The notes under the pieces: model-generated
What the model was told of the DNA's origin: nothing
Seen by the model: only the letters and a program-made list of their open reading frames with translations
Databases searched by the model: none
Program-made: the position numbers and the translations under genes
Shown here: positions 9,188-21,866 of the stretch, piece by piece
Layout of the letters: the number at the start of each line of letters is the position of its first letter
How positions within the stretch are numbered: the stretch's first letter is position 1
Assembly: GCF_030445035.2 (NCBI RefSeq)
Contig: NC_080699.1
Span: 4,774,001 to 4,838,000, forward strand
From: Dasypus novemcinctus
Taxonomy: Eukaryota; Chordata; Mammalia; Cingulata; Dasypodidae
DNA: 64,000 nt
Reading direction: 5' to 3'

Positions 9188-11364
9188 GGTAGGACTAAGA
9201 GATGCCTAAGGGATCTCCTGAATTCCTGACATTAATTCTCCAGACTTCCATTTTCTAGCAGTAACCTAATTTCCCACTGGTAATTTCAACCAACCCAACC
9301 AATACAGTAATTCCCTCCTTTGCCTATTGATTCAAAGGCATGAGGAACCCACAGTGGCCAGAGGGAGGTTGAATTTAATTTCTTTCTTGTCTGCTAATAA
9401 AGTAATTAAAATCTATTTGACAGTTGTAATTGGGATCTATTAGTACATAACTCTAAACTGAAAATGTCTCTTGGAATGAAGTCCAGAAAATAATATCTCA
9501 GGTAATTTTTTTAACCTTTGAAAACTTCATTTTTTCCTATTCTTTAAATTTGATGTCCTATGTAAAATTCTGTTTCCACCTTTTCCTTCACTGTTTACTT
9601 TTCGTAAATACACAATCGCACTATTCTGAGGCTCCTAAAAATGCATTTATAAAGAGAAAACAATATAATTAAAAGACAATAAATTACCATAAAGTAAAAC
9701 TAAAGAATGTTACAAGAGAAATTGTCAATACATACGTTAGTGCTAAATTTATGGAATACCTATGAAAAAGTGTATAGGATTTCAAGTCATCCATTTTATA
9801 GTAAATAATTTTCTTTTATCATTTCACTCTCCTTTCTCATAGGTCATTTTAAATTTCTCTTCATGTTGATTATACTTTGGGAAGCTATCTTAAATCTAGG
9901 TTTCGCATTTTAATATTTTGTTATTATTGTCATCGTTTATTTTGATCTTGTATGAGTAAAATGAAATAAACCCATTATTTTTACTTTCACAGTGTGTTTA
10001 ATGGAATCAAAATATATTATTTTACATATGATCAAACCTTTAATTTTGGAATTTATCTTTATAACTAGTAATAATTTCCAAGGAGAACTGTCATTATTTT
10101 CAAGAAGAAAAAAGATGTAGAAATAATGTTGATGTTAAAATTAGCTTCCAATAAGCAATGTGATATTAACTGGTAATTTTCACTAGAAATCTACTAGAAT
10201 ATTCCTTTAAAATATGTTAATATTTAAAAGACACATAAGGTGTATGAGTTTAAGACAGTATTATTATTGCAAATCTGGCATCTAGTAAACTCAAACTAAA
10301 CACATGAGAATAATACATTTTAATGTTCTGATAACCTTTACATAATATTGTGAGTATGCAGCTTTTCAAAAAATTACGTAATTCACTAAGAACAGCTACT
10401 CTCTCTTAAACTTATTAATTCTTCTTCTTTTGATTTCTGAAGTGTTGTAATGCTATAACATGTGATTTTGATAAATTATCAATATTGATGCTTTAAAATA
10501 AAGTTCAGAACCAAAATCAGAAATATATAGTTTTGCTTATTTTAACAGAGTATGATAAGGTAATTTGTACTCAGAAATCATAGCTCAGGTTTATAAAATA
10601 TAAATTTTTATATCCATGCTCAATTCTATTTGTAAGATTTCATGGTTATTATTATTGTGAATCTGAAACAGCTGGTAAATTGTCATTTTGTTCATTAGAA
10701 AACACTGGGAGGAGATCTTATATTTGCTTTTGGTATGTTTTAAAACAGTTAAATTTCATGCTCAGTTTTCATATTCACTGGGACCATATGCTGTAATTAC
10801 CCAAGTGAGGTCACCAAAAGGTGAAGAAAAGTAAAATTCTGCACCAAAATATTTCATTAGAACTTGCACAATGGTTGGAGCTTTGAGAGTAAAGGGAGGG
10901 AAATTCAAAATCCAAAACAACCCCAACTGCAGTAGTTGTTTATAAGCAAGTCATACAAAAAAGAAAAGATATTTACTCTTTCTCCTTACAAAATATCAGG
11001 TACTAATAGACCATAATTTTTACTGTCTTTAAAAATATTTCTACAGGATAGCTCATCAAAAATACCCAATATTCTCCTCCTTATCATAATCAGGACTTCT
11101 GAAAATATTCATTTGCAAAAAGGTATAATCAAGGAAAGATACACAACTGAAGACTTACTATGTAAAAGCACCAATAAGAGTGACAGCCATTTACAAATTT
11201 TGCTGCCTTAGAAGAATACTATGAAAAATTTGCACGTTTGTAAAGGTATCAAAACCTATAATATCCTTTAGGCAAGAGAATAGATTTGTGGGGCTCTTTT
11301 CAACCTGGAAACAAGGTATTTTAATTTAATTTCTAAAAATTTCTGTCAATTTGTTTTATAATGC
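9188..11364. other. Unassigned AT-rich DNA
   Basis: About 2.2 kb of AT-rich sequence with no frame above background, no tandem array and no repeat that I can name. Ordinary non-coding DNA as far as I can see. Confidence 0.4.
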
Positions 11365-11480
11365 ATTAAAAGAGCATTTATTAAATACCTGCTAGGTACC
11401 ACAGACACTTTCAGGAGCTTAAGATAGAAAAATAAATACAGATTTTGTTCATGGTAGTTTTACAGAACAGAATATAAGCA
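11365..11480 (-). mobile_element. L2-like fragment
   Basis: The run 'gcatttattaaatacctgctaggtacc' followed by 'ggagcttaagat' resembles the widespread mammalian L2 3' region. Weak and short. Confidence 0.4.
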
Positions 11481-11849
11481 AACTTGAAAAAAGTATACTA
11501 AATTAACAAAGAAACAAAAATTTCAATTGCTAGGCAGCAGAGATTCCTAGAAGAAAGCTTTAGCCAAGCTGAAAGAAGCCACAGTTTTAGAGTGAGAAAC
11601 AAAAATCTGAGCTGAGAATCCTCCCAAAAGAGGAGGCTTTATCATAAAAATAAGCCTTAATTTGGAACTCCTGAAGTGGTAATCTGACTGTAGGAGCATA
11701 GAAAACCATAAACAGTAAAGATTTTATGAAGACCAGACCCATTGTAAAAATAAAGTTAATATTTTGCTGAATTAAGTTAGTCTGCCCCTTCTTTAACTGA
11801 CAGAAACCAAAATAAAATAATTTATGGAAGAATGTATACTAATTTAAAA

Positions 11850-12050
11850 CAGTAGTCAGCAAACTCTTCCTGTAAAGAGCCAGAGAGTATACCTTGTGAG
11901 CCAGTCTCTATTGAAACTACTCAACTCTACCTTATAGCAAAACAACGTCCATAGGTATATATAAACAAATGAGCATGACTGTGTTTCAATAAAAATTTAT
12001 TTACAAAACCTGGTGGCAGTTGTGGGCTACAGTTTTTCAATTCCTGATCT
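11850..12050. mobile_element. hAT-type DNA transposon relic
   Basis: The stretch has 'gtcagcaaactcttcctgta', 'aactactcaactct', 'gactgtgtttcaataaaa' and 'atttacaaaacctggtggc'. Together these recall a common mammalian non-autonomous hAT repeat. I do not name the subfamily. No coding content. Confidence 0.6.
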
Positions 12051-12236
12051 ATACCTTCAAATTACCACTATAGTTTTCATGACTAATGCTCAGTATTTAA
12101 TTTTTTAAAAATGCTTAGCATAGAGCAAATAGAAAAATAAAAGCAAAACAAAACCAAAAACCCAGATTATAAAAAGATACCCTCTAGAAAGACATAAGGT
12201 GCCTTTTTTAAAACTTCGGTTAATATGGTCAGGTAA

Positions 12237-12695
12237 TGTGATGGTTAGGTTATTGTGTCAGCTCAGCCAGGTAATTGTGCCCAGTTGTTTGGTCAAGCAA
12301 GCACTGGGCTAACCATAATACAAGGGCATTTATGGACTTTAGTCACCATTGACTTTACTGCAGTGGTAAATCATAGTTAGCTGATTATAATTACATCAAT
12401 CAGGGAGATCGCCATCAGCAATGAGTGACGCTTAACCCAATCAGTTGAATCCCTTAAATGGGGAAGGTATTCCAGCATTGAGAAAGAATTTCCCAGCTCG
12501 CCTTTGGACAGCCAACATCTCCCAGACCTCGTCAAAAATCTTCATCAGACTTTTATCACAGCTCCTGGTTGCAGCCTACCTGCAGAACCTGGACTTGTGC
12601 ATCCCCACGGCTGTGTGAGAGACTCTGATAAATCTCTTACTATAGACTGATATCCCTTGCTGATTCTATTTCCCTAGAGAACCCTGACTAATACA
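12237..12695 (+). mobile_element. ERVL (MLT2-like) solo LTR
   Basis: 459 bp starting TGTGATGGTTAGG and ending CTGACTAATACA. It is flanked by GGTAA at 12232-12236 and GGTAA at 12696-12700, a perfect 5-bp duplication of ERVL size. Internal marks include GTGCCCAGTTGTTTGGTCAA, CCAATCAGTTGAA and CCCTAGAGAACCCTGACTAA. A second copy lies at 41847-42287. Confidence 0.85.
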
Positions 12696-12699
12696 GGTA

Positions 12700-14607
12700 A
12701 TAAAAAAAGAAAATGTGGGTAAAGTTTCAGAAAAGTCAAGCCTCTAAAAAATGAACTAATTGTAATCTAAAAGAAGTGCAATCATTGCAATTAACACTAT
12801 AGACAAAGCAGCACATTAGACATAGCTTAGGATATAAGTATTGAAGATATAATGGAATAAGAGAACCCTGACAAACAAGTGCACAGGAAGGAAAATAAAG
12901 ATGGAAAATTCAGCACAGATATAACATATGTGAAAGTAAAGTGACAGAAGGTGAGGGTATAGAAAATGAGGCAGAAGGAATACTTTAAGAGGGAAGAAAA
13001 AGAATATTCCTAAACTGACAAATGGAATCAAATCACAAAATCAAAAAGCACTACAAACGCCAAGTAGAATAAATACAAAGAATAACACACATAGACAACA
13101 AAGCACAGTTGCTGAATCCAAAACCAAGAGTAGGGCTTTAAAGAAGAGGCAGAGTAAAGAGATACTATTTTAATGGTGCAACATCAGGACTGAGAGCTCT
13201 CTTCATAACTGAAATTATAGAAGCCAGTAGACAATGCAATAACATCTTCAAAGTACTGAATAGAACTTACCGCCAACATCAAAATCTATATCCAGGGCAG
13301 ATAACCTTCAAAATAGGAAGCAAGTGACTTCTGATCTGAAAAATATAGCTTATGATATGCCAAAGCTTCTAATGCAAAAGCTAGAAGAAATCGAGATAAA
13401 TTACAAATATAATTTTAAGGATTCTGAGAGTTTTGGAAGCAATGAAGAAAAGATGAATAAAAAATTCAGAAAAAAGAACTATTTTGAGGGAGTTTAATTT
13501 CTCTGGGGAATTTGTTGACTCTGGATGTTGACTTAGGATCAAATCTGGCCCATGCAAACCATATTTGCAAAGGGAAGAATAAAGCCACATTGCTTTTCTT
13601 AATGTTGCTGGGAAGTGAAAATTTTGAAACTTGGAGGCTGGGGGAAAAGATGTTTGTTTTTTTCCTTCAGGATACCTGGTAAGTCGCATGGATGCAAAAA
13701 AGCTGGAAAGCTAGCCTGAAAGCTAACGTAAACCATAGTAGAATCCTTCATAATCAAATGAAGTAGGAGAAAAGAAAGACCATTATAAGGAGGGGCTTGC
13801 CTTAACACACAGCTGGTTTTTCTATAAAAATATTTTTGCCATATTTTAAGCTAAGTGGGGAGGAAAGCTGGCTAGATGGTTGAAAACCTCTGAAGTTCAA
13901 AGTAACCACCAGCTTTAATGAAATGTAGTGGACAATCTGAATGCAGATTTAGTGAAACAGGAAACAAGTCAATAGAAACATAGGATCAAGTCATAGAGAG
14001 AAAAAGGAGTATAATATAAATGCATAAGAATGTAAATGTTAAAAAGTCCTAATATACATACCATTGGTGTCCAAGACGGAGAAGATATAGGGAATGAGAA
14101 AAATATTTAATAAGAAAATTGCTGAGAATTTTGAAAGAATCATGTCTGTAAATCCAAAGTGATAAAACATAAGAAAATAACTTAGTCACATTGGAAAGCT
14201 TTTGAAAACCAAGAGAAACACCAACAGCAGCTATAGAAATAAGGAACATTGACTTCAAAGAATTAACAATAAAAATGACAGTTACCTTTGCAACAGAAAA
14301 AATTGAAACCAGGTGACAGTGGCACAGAATCTTTAAAGAGCCCAAGAAAAGAACTGCCAACTAAAAATTCTTCACACAATGAAAATTTTAAAATAAAAGT
14401 AAAACTAAGACCCATCATACAGTCAACAAATACTGAGGCAATTCGCCACTTCTGGGTCTACTCTGAAAGAACTACTAAAAGGACTTCCTCAGATGTTAGG
14501 AAAATTTTTCCAGATTAAAATATGAAACTGCATGAGACAATGCATGAAGAAAAAAGAGCTCTGGAAATGAGTTTTAGAAAAGGTAAATATAAATTAGCAT
14601 TGACGAT
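12700..14607 (+). mobile_element. HAL1/old L1 ORF1-end fragments, sense
   Basis: Scattered similarity to the 3' part of old L1 or HAL1 ORF1 on the plus strand. At 13220-13320 'gaagccagtagacaatgcaa' and 'atctatatccagggcagata' match the ORF1 end ('ILYPAKLSF' region). At 14340-14600 'ccaactaaaaattcttcac' and 'actactaaaaggacttcctc' repeat the same theme, then 'ggtaaatataaa' leads into the 3' end. All frames are broken, and boundaries between 13330 and 14230 are unclear. Confidence 0.55.
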
Positions 14608-15242
14608 TATCCTAGTATGGTAAAGGCTGCTCATGTAATATAGTAGAAATGTGTTGGCTTTTATAATGGGGATTTAATAGGGTAGAAGTTTACAGTTCCA
14701 AGGCTGTGAAAATGTCCAAACCAAGGCATCATCAAAGATCCTGTCTCAATAAAGGTGATTCTGGACTTCTGTCATGTGGCAGGCAAAATGGCAGCCCATC
14801 TCTGCCAAGGTGTCTCTGCCTTCTCCTCCAGCCTCATTTTCTCCTGGGGTTCGGCTGTGCATGATCAGACACATGGCTTGTCTCTCCCCTCTCCCTGGAA
14901 CTTGCTGCTTCAGCTTTGGGCTTCTTCACTGATTCCAGCCTCCAGCCTCTCTCTCAGGCTCTCAGGGTTTCTCTGTCTTTCTGTGGCTATTGGAGATCCT
15001 GGAATTCTCTCTCACATGTAAGGATGAAAATGGCAGCTCTCTTTGTGGGTCTCTGTATGTTTCTCTCATTTATAAAGGACTTCAGTAAGAGAGTCAAGAC
15101 CTACCCTGGATAATGCTTCACTGAATTATTCCAGTCAGAGGACCCCAACTGATTCAATCAATCAAATGGTCCCACACCCACAGGATTGGACTGAGTTAAG
15201 GACATAAATTTCTGTGACCCACAATAGACTCAAACAAGGACA
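14608..15242 (-). mobile_element. MaLR-like solo LTR, antisense
   Basis: About 635 bp, same family and orientation as the LTR at 1143. It has 'gtgttggcttttataatggg', 'acagttccaaggctgtgaaa' and, towards the end, 'gtcaagacctaccctgga' and 'tggtcccacacccaca'. Likely duplications are ACGAT (14603-14607) and ACAAT (15243-15247), with one mismatch. It splits the L1/HAL1 sequence. The CT-rich middle (14810-15070) gives chance open frames that I do not treat as genes. Confidence 0.7.
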
Positions 15243-16115
15243 ACAATATATAAAGCATATAACACAATTTTTACATCGAATGGAATATAAAGTAGAGGTT
15301 GACTACAAATAGGAAAAAAATAATATATAAATTGATGAATCTGAGAAATGAAGTTCTAAGTTTAAAATTTTCTTGCAATATTAAGATAACAAAAGGGCAC
15401 AGTTACATAAAACAGACAGAGCAATGATTAAAAAAAACACAGGAACGTAGAAGATATGAGTCCAAATGTTCTCCTAATTATATTAATTTGAATGTACAAA
15501 ATACTTGACATAATGGAGTAAGATTTTCAGATTATAAAATAAAACAACTAGATACTGCTTAAACACTAGAGCGCAGTTGTTGAAATTAATGGGATGAAAT
15601 ATCTAATTGTGAAAGCTAAAACAATAATGCTGCTAGAAAAAAACGTAGTATGATAAATTCATGACCTTGAATTAGGCCAAGATTTCTTAAAAAGGACACA
15701 ACAAGCATTCACTGTAAAACTGAAATTTGGAATGGATAAATGCACTGATTGATCAAAGCAATGAAATATTTGTAATTAGAATTAACAATCTACAACTACA
15801 TGCAACAATATAAATGAATCTCATGAACATAATATTGAGCAAAATAAAAAGGTATAAAAGACCACATATTATAAATTCAATTTAACCAAGTAGCCTGTAT
15901 GAACTGTTGCATATTTCATATGCTATTAAATTCTATACTACAATGAAAATGATAAAAATATTGCTTCACACCACAGATTAATTTTGAGGGAAATTGGCCT
16001 GACCTGTAAGAATCCTTAATGCCTGATTCTATTCATATAATATGCAAAAACTACCAAAAGAAATCTGTGGTTTTGGTATTCTGGTTACTCATAGAGAGAA
16101 GGAAATTGGAATTTT
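15243..16115 (+). mobile_element. L1 ORF2 end and 3' UTR fragment, sense
   Basis: Decayed L1. At 15620-15700 'aaaacaataatgctgctaga' and 'gaattaggccaagatttctt' match the ORF2 C-terminal part. At 15800-15880 'atgcaacaatataaatgaat' and 'aaaagaccacatattataaa' match the sequence just past ORF2. The 3' UTR theme resumes beyond the SINE pair at 16352. Confidence 0.65.
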
Positions 16116-16351
16116 AAAAGGCATAAGGGCAGAGTGGATGTGGCTCAAGCGTTTGAGCGCCTGCTTCCCACACGAGAGTCCCCTGTTTCATTCCCAGTGC
16201 TTTCTAAAAACAAAACAAAACAAAAACAAGCAAACGAAAGAAAACAACTCAGAGGAGCCGATGTGGCTGAGTGCTTGAGCATCAGCTTCCCACATTCGAG
16301 GCTCCAGCTGTAACCCCTGGCCCCCAGACCCAAAACAAAAAGGCATGAGGG
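16116..16351 (+). mobile_element. tRNA-derived SINE dimer with target duplication
   Basis: Two tandem copies of a tRNA-derived SINE. Copy 1 starts near 16130: box-A-like TGGCTCAAGCG, then CTGCTTCCCACACGAGAG, a degraded box B (GTTTCATTCCC) and a CAAAA-rich tail. Copy 2 starts near 16250 with GAGCCGATGTGGCTGAG and ends in AAAACAAAAA near 16340. One duplication brackets the pair: AAAAGGCATAAGGG at 16116-16129 and AAAAGGCATGAGGG at 16338-16351 (13 of 14 match), so both arrived in one event. The sequence resembles xenarthran DAS-like SINEs. Confidence 0.8.
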
Positions 16352-16490
16352 AGTCTTCTGATGGCTGGAAATTCTCTATTTGTTGGCAGGAGTGGAGAAC
16401 ATGTGGCTATTTGATTTGAGAATCCTTACGATTTGTGCACTTGCATACATAACTTTTAAATTTCATTTTTTTCAATTAAGACACTATGTC
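16352..16490 (+). mobile_element. L1 3' UTR continuation, sense
   Basis: 'tctgatggctggaaattct' followed by 'ttgatttgagaatccttac' continues the L1 3' UTR broken by the SINE pair. Weak alone; supported by continuity across the insertion. Confidence 0.45.
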
Positions 16491-18568
16491 ATAAATGAAA
16501 GACAATGGACGTTTATTCAGAACTCACTGTGTTAGTCACTAACACTACTGCACAGTCAGTTTGGGGAGTCATGACAACACATAAACAGATTGGATTTCCT
16601 TTTCTTTTTTTTTTTGGTTTCTATAGTTTTATTATCGTAAATATACTTATTTTGGGCCCTGGATTAGAAGATCATCATTGGAAAACACATGCAAACTACT
16701 ATATATATCTCAAATTTCTTCTTTTATAGATTGTGTAGAAAAATACATGTCTACCTGAAATCCTAAGGTAAAATAAATAATAGTTATGAAGGGAATGTAC
16801 CCCTACAAATACAATATGTTTCCATTTTATTTATAGACATGTTTTAAGTGAGTAAGTTAAATAATTTGGAGAAAAAAATGCATCTGAAACTTGATTTTTC
16901 TTAAAAATGATTCCAAATATAATTGCAACCAAAACTGATTACCGTTGAAAGTGAAATACATCCATTTTTAATATTTTCAACTTTTCAGTCATACTTTTTA
17001 CCTTTCTTAATTCCTCTATCACTTAATATTGTACTTAGTTATTGAATAAAATAATGTGGCGGAACTATACGGGGGTAGGATGATCCTTATTATTTGTCAG
17101 GTTCTAATGGTATACAATAGGCATGGTAAAATAGCCACCATCTTTTTAATAAAATGTGTATATGTGGGCATGTATCTTTCCAAAAATCGAAAGAGAAAGA
17201 AAAGTGACTATCCTGTGTGTGAGACATTCTGGGTGACCCAAGGAAGCAGAAGTTTATGTTGTGGCATGTGTGCCAGAAAGCAATGATATGAGGTGAATTT
17301 AAACCTGAAATAAGAGTACCATTCCAAATGATCCTGGTTCTCCTAGGGTAGGAAATAGAAAATATATAGAACTTGGAGAAATAGGAGAGGTAAGATACTA
17401 ATAGTAATTCAGAATTTAGAAGTGATTTGTATCAATTCAATAGATTCTTTTGTGAATCTCCAGATAAGCCTCTGTCGACGTGTGATTTTTATTTTATTAG
17501 TTGAATTGGAAAGACAAGACAAAAACATTTGGAAAATGAAAAGAATTTATCTACTTAATCCTTGAGTCTTGATTAACAGAGCATGTACCTCCTCTGGTCA
17601 AGGGGTCTGAATTCTACCTCTGGATTTGGCATGTAATAGACTTTTGGAATTTATTCATTAATGTGTAAAACAAAAATTATATTTAATCTACCAATTCTTA
17701 GTTGTTCTGATTATCAAAGGAAATAATAGCCCCCTACATCATCAATAGGCCCTTTTTCAAGTTGCAAAGTTTGTTTTTCTTTTTAAAGATGCCCTTTTAA
17801 TTTTCATGAAAAATATTCCAAAGTCTGGTATCTGTTCTTGCTTATGATAATTTTTTAAGATTCTAGGGATTTAAATAGCTAAGAGTTAAAATTTTTAACT
17901 TACTTAATGCTATTTATTTTTGAAGAAAAAATGTTCAGTAAAGCAGAATAATGGCTTTTGTCTTGATATTTAAAGAATTGTATGTATTGGTACTGATGCC
18001 TCAAGCTACCATTTGTGAATGCTTCTGTAAATCACTTAATCTTATTAAGTGCCACATTATCCTTGCCACCTTTTTTTTTTCTTTAGGACTCAGAGTCATA
18101 ATTTTACTTTTGCAAATTATAACCAAATAAAAGATGAACTTTATCAGATGAAATCCCCTTTCAGCTGTTCACTAAATGACACATTTTGATTATCTGCATT
18201 TGCACATATATAGTTCAAATTCATTGTAACAGAGGAAATTTAGGTGATGGGGATAATTCAGGAAAATACCTCTTCTTCATTAGAAGCAAACTATATATTA
18301 TATGATGCAATAGAGCATAATTTCATGATACTGAGCTTTTCTATCATATAACAAACTTGTTTGCAAAAATCATTGCGATACACATAACTGATACTCAATC
18401 TCCATTTGTTTCATGAGCTAATGAGTGAATTGTAAAATTGTACTGATTGAAGGAACACTTCAACTATATCAATGCCAGATTCGCAATTTGAAGACATAGA
18501 AAGATAAAATATCTTCTTTATTTTAGATATTCATTATTCTAATTGGTGGGAGAAGATGTATATGTGTA

Positions 18569-18608
<40 letters not shown>

Positions 18609-19049
18609 AACACAGGATTATGTAATTAATGTAATGGGTGATATACCTCTTTGGATTTTAGATAAATTGTAACTCCATATGAACTCATCTAAGAGGGAAT
18701 ACTTCATGGGAGTGTATGAAGTGAACTTTCTCACAAGATAAGTAAGAATTTGATACATAGTAATGTAAGGGGATTATAAATTGGAATGGATATAAATGTT
18801 GATAGAATAGTAAGAATATACACCTCACTTTTTAGAAAGTAAGATTTTGAGAAGTAGGTTGAAAGGGTATTAAAAAAAACTGGTCATTAACTATTGGTGG
18901 ATAGAATATGTCTAATTCTGGGATTTAGTATTAGAAGCCTCAGGTTCTCACCCATATAAGGTCCAAAGTCAACTTCATTAAAATAAAAGTAAAAATTTAA
19001 TATTTTCTCTTTCAATTAATTTGATACTCAAATGGTAAAAATCACAATG
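16491..19049. other. Unassigned AT-rich DNA
   Basis: About 2.5 kb with no supported gene or named repeat apart from the TG/TA microsatellite listed separately. T-run at 16606-16614. Confidence 0.4.
18559..18608. repeat. (TG)n(TA)n microsatellite
   Basis: About 10 TG units followed directly by about 10 TA units. Alternating purine-pyrimidine tract, likely length-variable. Confidence 0.9.
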
Positions 19050-19790
19050 CCATGTACTGCGTCCTTCCTACTTCATTCAACAGCTAATGCATTGGAAGTT
19101 CCTGGAGAAAAAGAGTAGCACATCGGGAGAGCAAATTAATATTTAAGCAATAAGGCTTTACGGGGAGGTCATGCAAGTACCGACCTAGGTGATTTATAGC
19201 AGTGCTCTCTTGCACCTTGAGCTAGGAGTTAGTTTGTTGTTTTTATTGTTCTTTTACAGTTTACAGGTGCCTTAATCTGAAGGTGTCTAAATGAAAGTCT
19301 TTAACACTTGACTATTCAGGGTTTTAATCTTGAGACTAAAAGCCAGTGGCTGCTTCCATGCCGTTTGCTGAGAGCTTGCACTGTCCTTTTAAAAAGTTTG
19401 TGACAGCCTGAGCAAAGAAGCAATCCTTGAGGAATGAGAGTAATCTCAGGTTTCAGGCTATTGGGATTTGACCTTAAACTAGGCAGACACAGTTTATCCT
19501 GGAATTGTGGGGGAGGCTACGGCAGTATTAGATTGTTTTAGGCAATGATGGCTAAAGCAGTTGCTGTGCTTAAACTGCGAGACATCTATGTAACACGTTC
19601 ACAGGCGTCAGAAAGCGGCTAGTAGTCATTGTTACTGGCAGGCCCAGGGAGGCGGTACAGGTAAGCTTACACCTGATAATGCCTTTACATAACTATGACT
19701 TCCTTTCAGGCCAGGGAAGATACCTGAGAAAGGGCCAGCACTGAATTTGAGGGGCTTGACCACAAACTGAATTATCAGTCAATCAATGTA
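19050..19790. other. Unique, less AT-rich block
   Basis: About 740 bp that looks neither repetitive nor coding and is richer in G/C than its neighbours. It holds E-box-like CACCTG near 19671 and an AACACGTTCACAGGCG stretch near 19592. It could be a conserved non-coding element, but conservation cannot be judged from one genome. Confidence 0.25.
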
Positions 19791-20569
19791 TTTGCAAATT
19801 AATTCCAAATTTTTGTAAAGACATAAGCTCTCACCACTGTTTTGGCTTCTGAGATGATAACTGCGTTTTTATCCATAGATGAGTGATGGATTTGCTGGCT
19901 AAGTAAATAAGGAGTATTTGCACTTATTATTAAAGTGAATAGGTCATCTTCTTGGCTTGAAGAACAGAAAAATACCATGTTATTATTGGAGATGTAAAGG
20001 CTAGAAAAAGTAATATAGATAGCCAAATGTCTTCGCTTTGAAAGTCAAGGAGTTAGTGGATTAGTTTGAAAAGTATGTTTTTGTTTATTTTAGAAATAGG
20101 AGCAAAAAATAAATAAAATTAAAAAACCCAGGTTTCTAAAAGATGAAAATGGAGTTTTATTTAAGGAGAAGCTTTGAGATGTGATCTAATTAGAATGTAA
20201 TTCAGGAATGGAAACAAAATTTCTGAAAAGACTAGAATAACCTCCAAAGGAGCTAAGATTCAAGAAACTATTGAGAAGCACTGTTTGAAAGCTGCAAAAA
20301 TTGGGTCTATATTAAGAAACTCTAGAAACAAAATTGGAAAAGTAATACCAAGTCATTACAGAAATTTTCACATATTTATAAGAAGACTATGAAGAGGCAC
20401 ATATGTTGCCAACTGAATTACCAAGAAGAATTCTTAGGTGTTACAGTTATTGGAGATGGGAACCTGAGTAGTATTTGTATATTTAGGGGGCATTTTTAAG
20501 AAACTTTTATAATTGCAATGCTAAAGAATGTTTAAAAGATGAAACATAGTAAAAAGTAGCCAAAAAAGA
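19791..20569. other. Unassigned AT-rich DNA
   Basis: No coding frame, tandem repeat or named family seen. Confidence 0.35.
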
Positions 20570-21422
20570 GTTCCATTCTAGGTATGGCAGAGTAAGATCC
20601 TAAAAATGATTATATTGTAGATAACAATTATACACCATGAAAATATTAAAAACACTTAGGACTCAGTGAAGTGAACAAAGGTAGGCAGATTTTGGAGGTA
20701 AATCATAGTGTAGAATAAGAGACCAGCATGTTATAAGTTCCCTTTTTTGCAGATTGGCCCTGGAATGAGCTTGCTCACGGTGCTGCATGGTGCAGTTGAA
20801 ATAAAAAATCTGTGGTTTTGCTGGCTTCAGGAATAAGAGTATGAATCAAGGCCAACACAGCTGGAAAGAAAGTGAAATAGGAATTCAGGAAAGCAGAGAT
20901 TAAAGAGGGAAAGTTCCAGGAACCACAAGCAAACTCTTTCAAGTGTCTGACCACTGAACCACACACAAAAAAAGTCAAGTAAAAGCAACTTACAGACAAT
21001 GCTGAAAGAACTAACCTGAGATTTTGATGGCCATCATAAAAGTTTAAGTTTAGAATTTGAGTCTAAGCAAGCTAGTCACTTGAGAAAATAAAAATACCAG
21101 CAGTCTTTGGAGGAATATAATAGAATCCAGAGCCTCTGAAACATAAGACTCACAATGTCTGTGGTACAATCTAATTCATGAAGAACCAGGAAGCAATAAC
21201 CCATTTTCAAGCGGAAAAGCAAACAGCAGAGGCCAAACTCAAGATGAGTTATCCAGAAGTTGAAGTTATCAGACAAGAACTTTAAAGCAGATATTAAAAG
21301 TATGATCCTTTAAAGAAAGTTAAAAGAAAACATGGTTTTAGTGTATAAGATGAAATCTCAGCCAAGAAACAGAAAATAGGAAAAGTATGAAAGGGAGATT
21401 CTGGGACTTAAGAATATAATAC
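20570..21422 (+). mobile_element. Old L1 5' region, sense, part 1
   Basis: The run 'gaagttatcagacaagaact' then 'ttaaagcagatattaaaag' and 'gatgaaatctcagccaagaa' matches the ORF1-upstream part of old mammalian L1 elements. The L1 continues past the MaLR LTR at 21867. Heavily mutated. Confidence 0.65.
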
Positions 21423-21866
21423 TGTAGTAGTTTGGAACTGTGTGTACCCCCAGAAAATTATGTTCCTAATGCTACTTCATTACTGTGAGTATAAACCTAT
21501 TGTAAGTAGGTTTTCATAAGGTTAGTTCAGGTAAGGCATGGCCCAGGGTGCGTCTTAATCCTCTTACTAGCATCTTTTATAAATGGGATGAATACACAGA
21601 GAGAAAGCCACAGAAACAATAAGCTGCAATCAACAAGACCCAAGAGAAGGGAGAGACCAGCAGGCACCCCCACGTGCCTTGCCATGTGCAGAGGAGGCAA
21701 GAACCACTGGTTCCCAGTCTTTAGGAAGAAATTATTGTCCTGACAATACCTTGATTTTGACACTTTCATGGCCACAAAACTGTAGGGTTGTAAGCTGCTA
21801 TTCCCATTGTTAAAAGTCAGTCTATTTCATGGTATATTGACTTATGCAGCCTATTAAGCTAAAACA
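21423..21866 (+). mobile_element. MaLR-like solo LTR, sense
   Basis: 444 bp, TGTAGTAGTTTGGAACTG at the start and AAGCTAAAACA at the end. Flanks AATAC (21418-21422) and AATAT (21867-21871) look like a 5-bp duplication with one change. Internal landmarks are 'atcttttataaatggga', 'gagagaaagccacag' and 'ttcccattgttaaaa'. The L1 reads through on both sides, so the LTR is younger. Confidence 0.8.

Noticed and set aside
14755..15113. Two overlapping plus-strand frames of 65-88 codons rich in serine and leucine
   Set aside because: They lie inside the CT-rich middle of an antisense MaLR LTR and have no domain. LTR composition explains the open frames.
16130..16210. tRNA gene candidate
   Set aside because: The box A/B-like motifs belong to a SINE with CA-rich tail and target duplication. 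Cloverleaf pairing is degraded.
19661..19715. Possible splice donor (CAGGTAAGC) and acceptor (CCTTTCAGG) about 50 bp apart
   Set aside because: The spacing is too short for a mammalian intron and no coding frame flanks either site.
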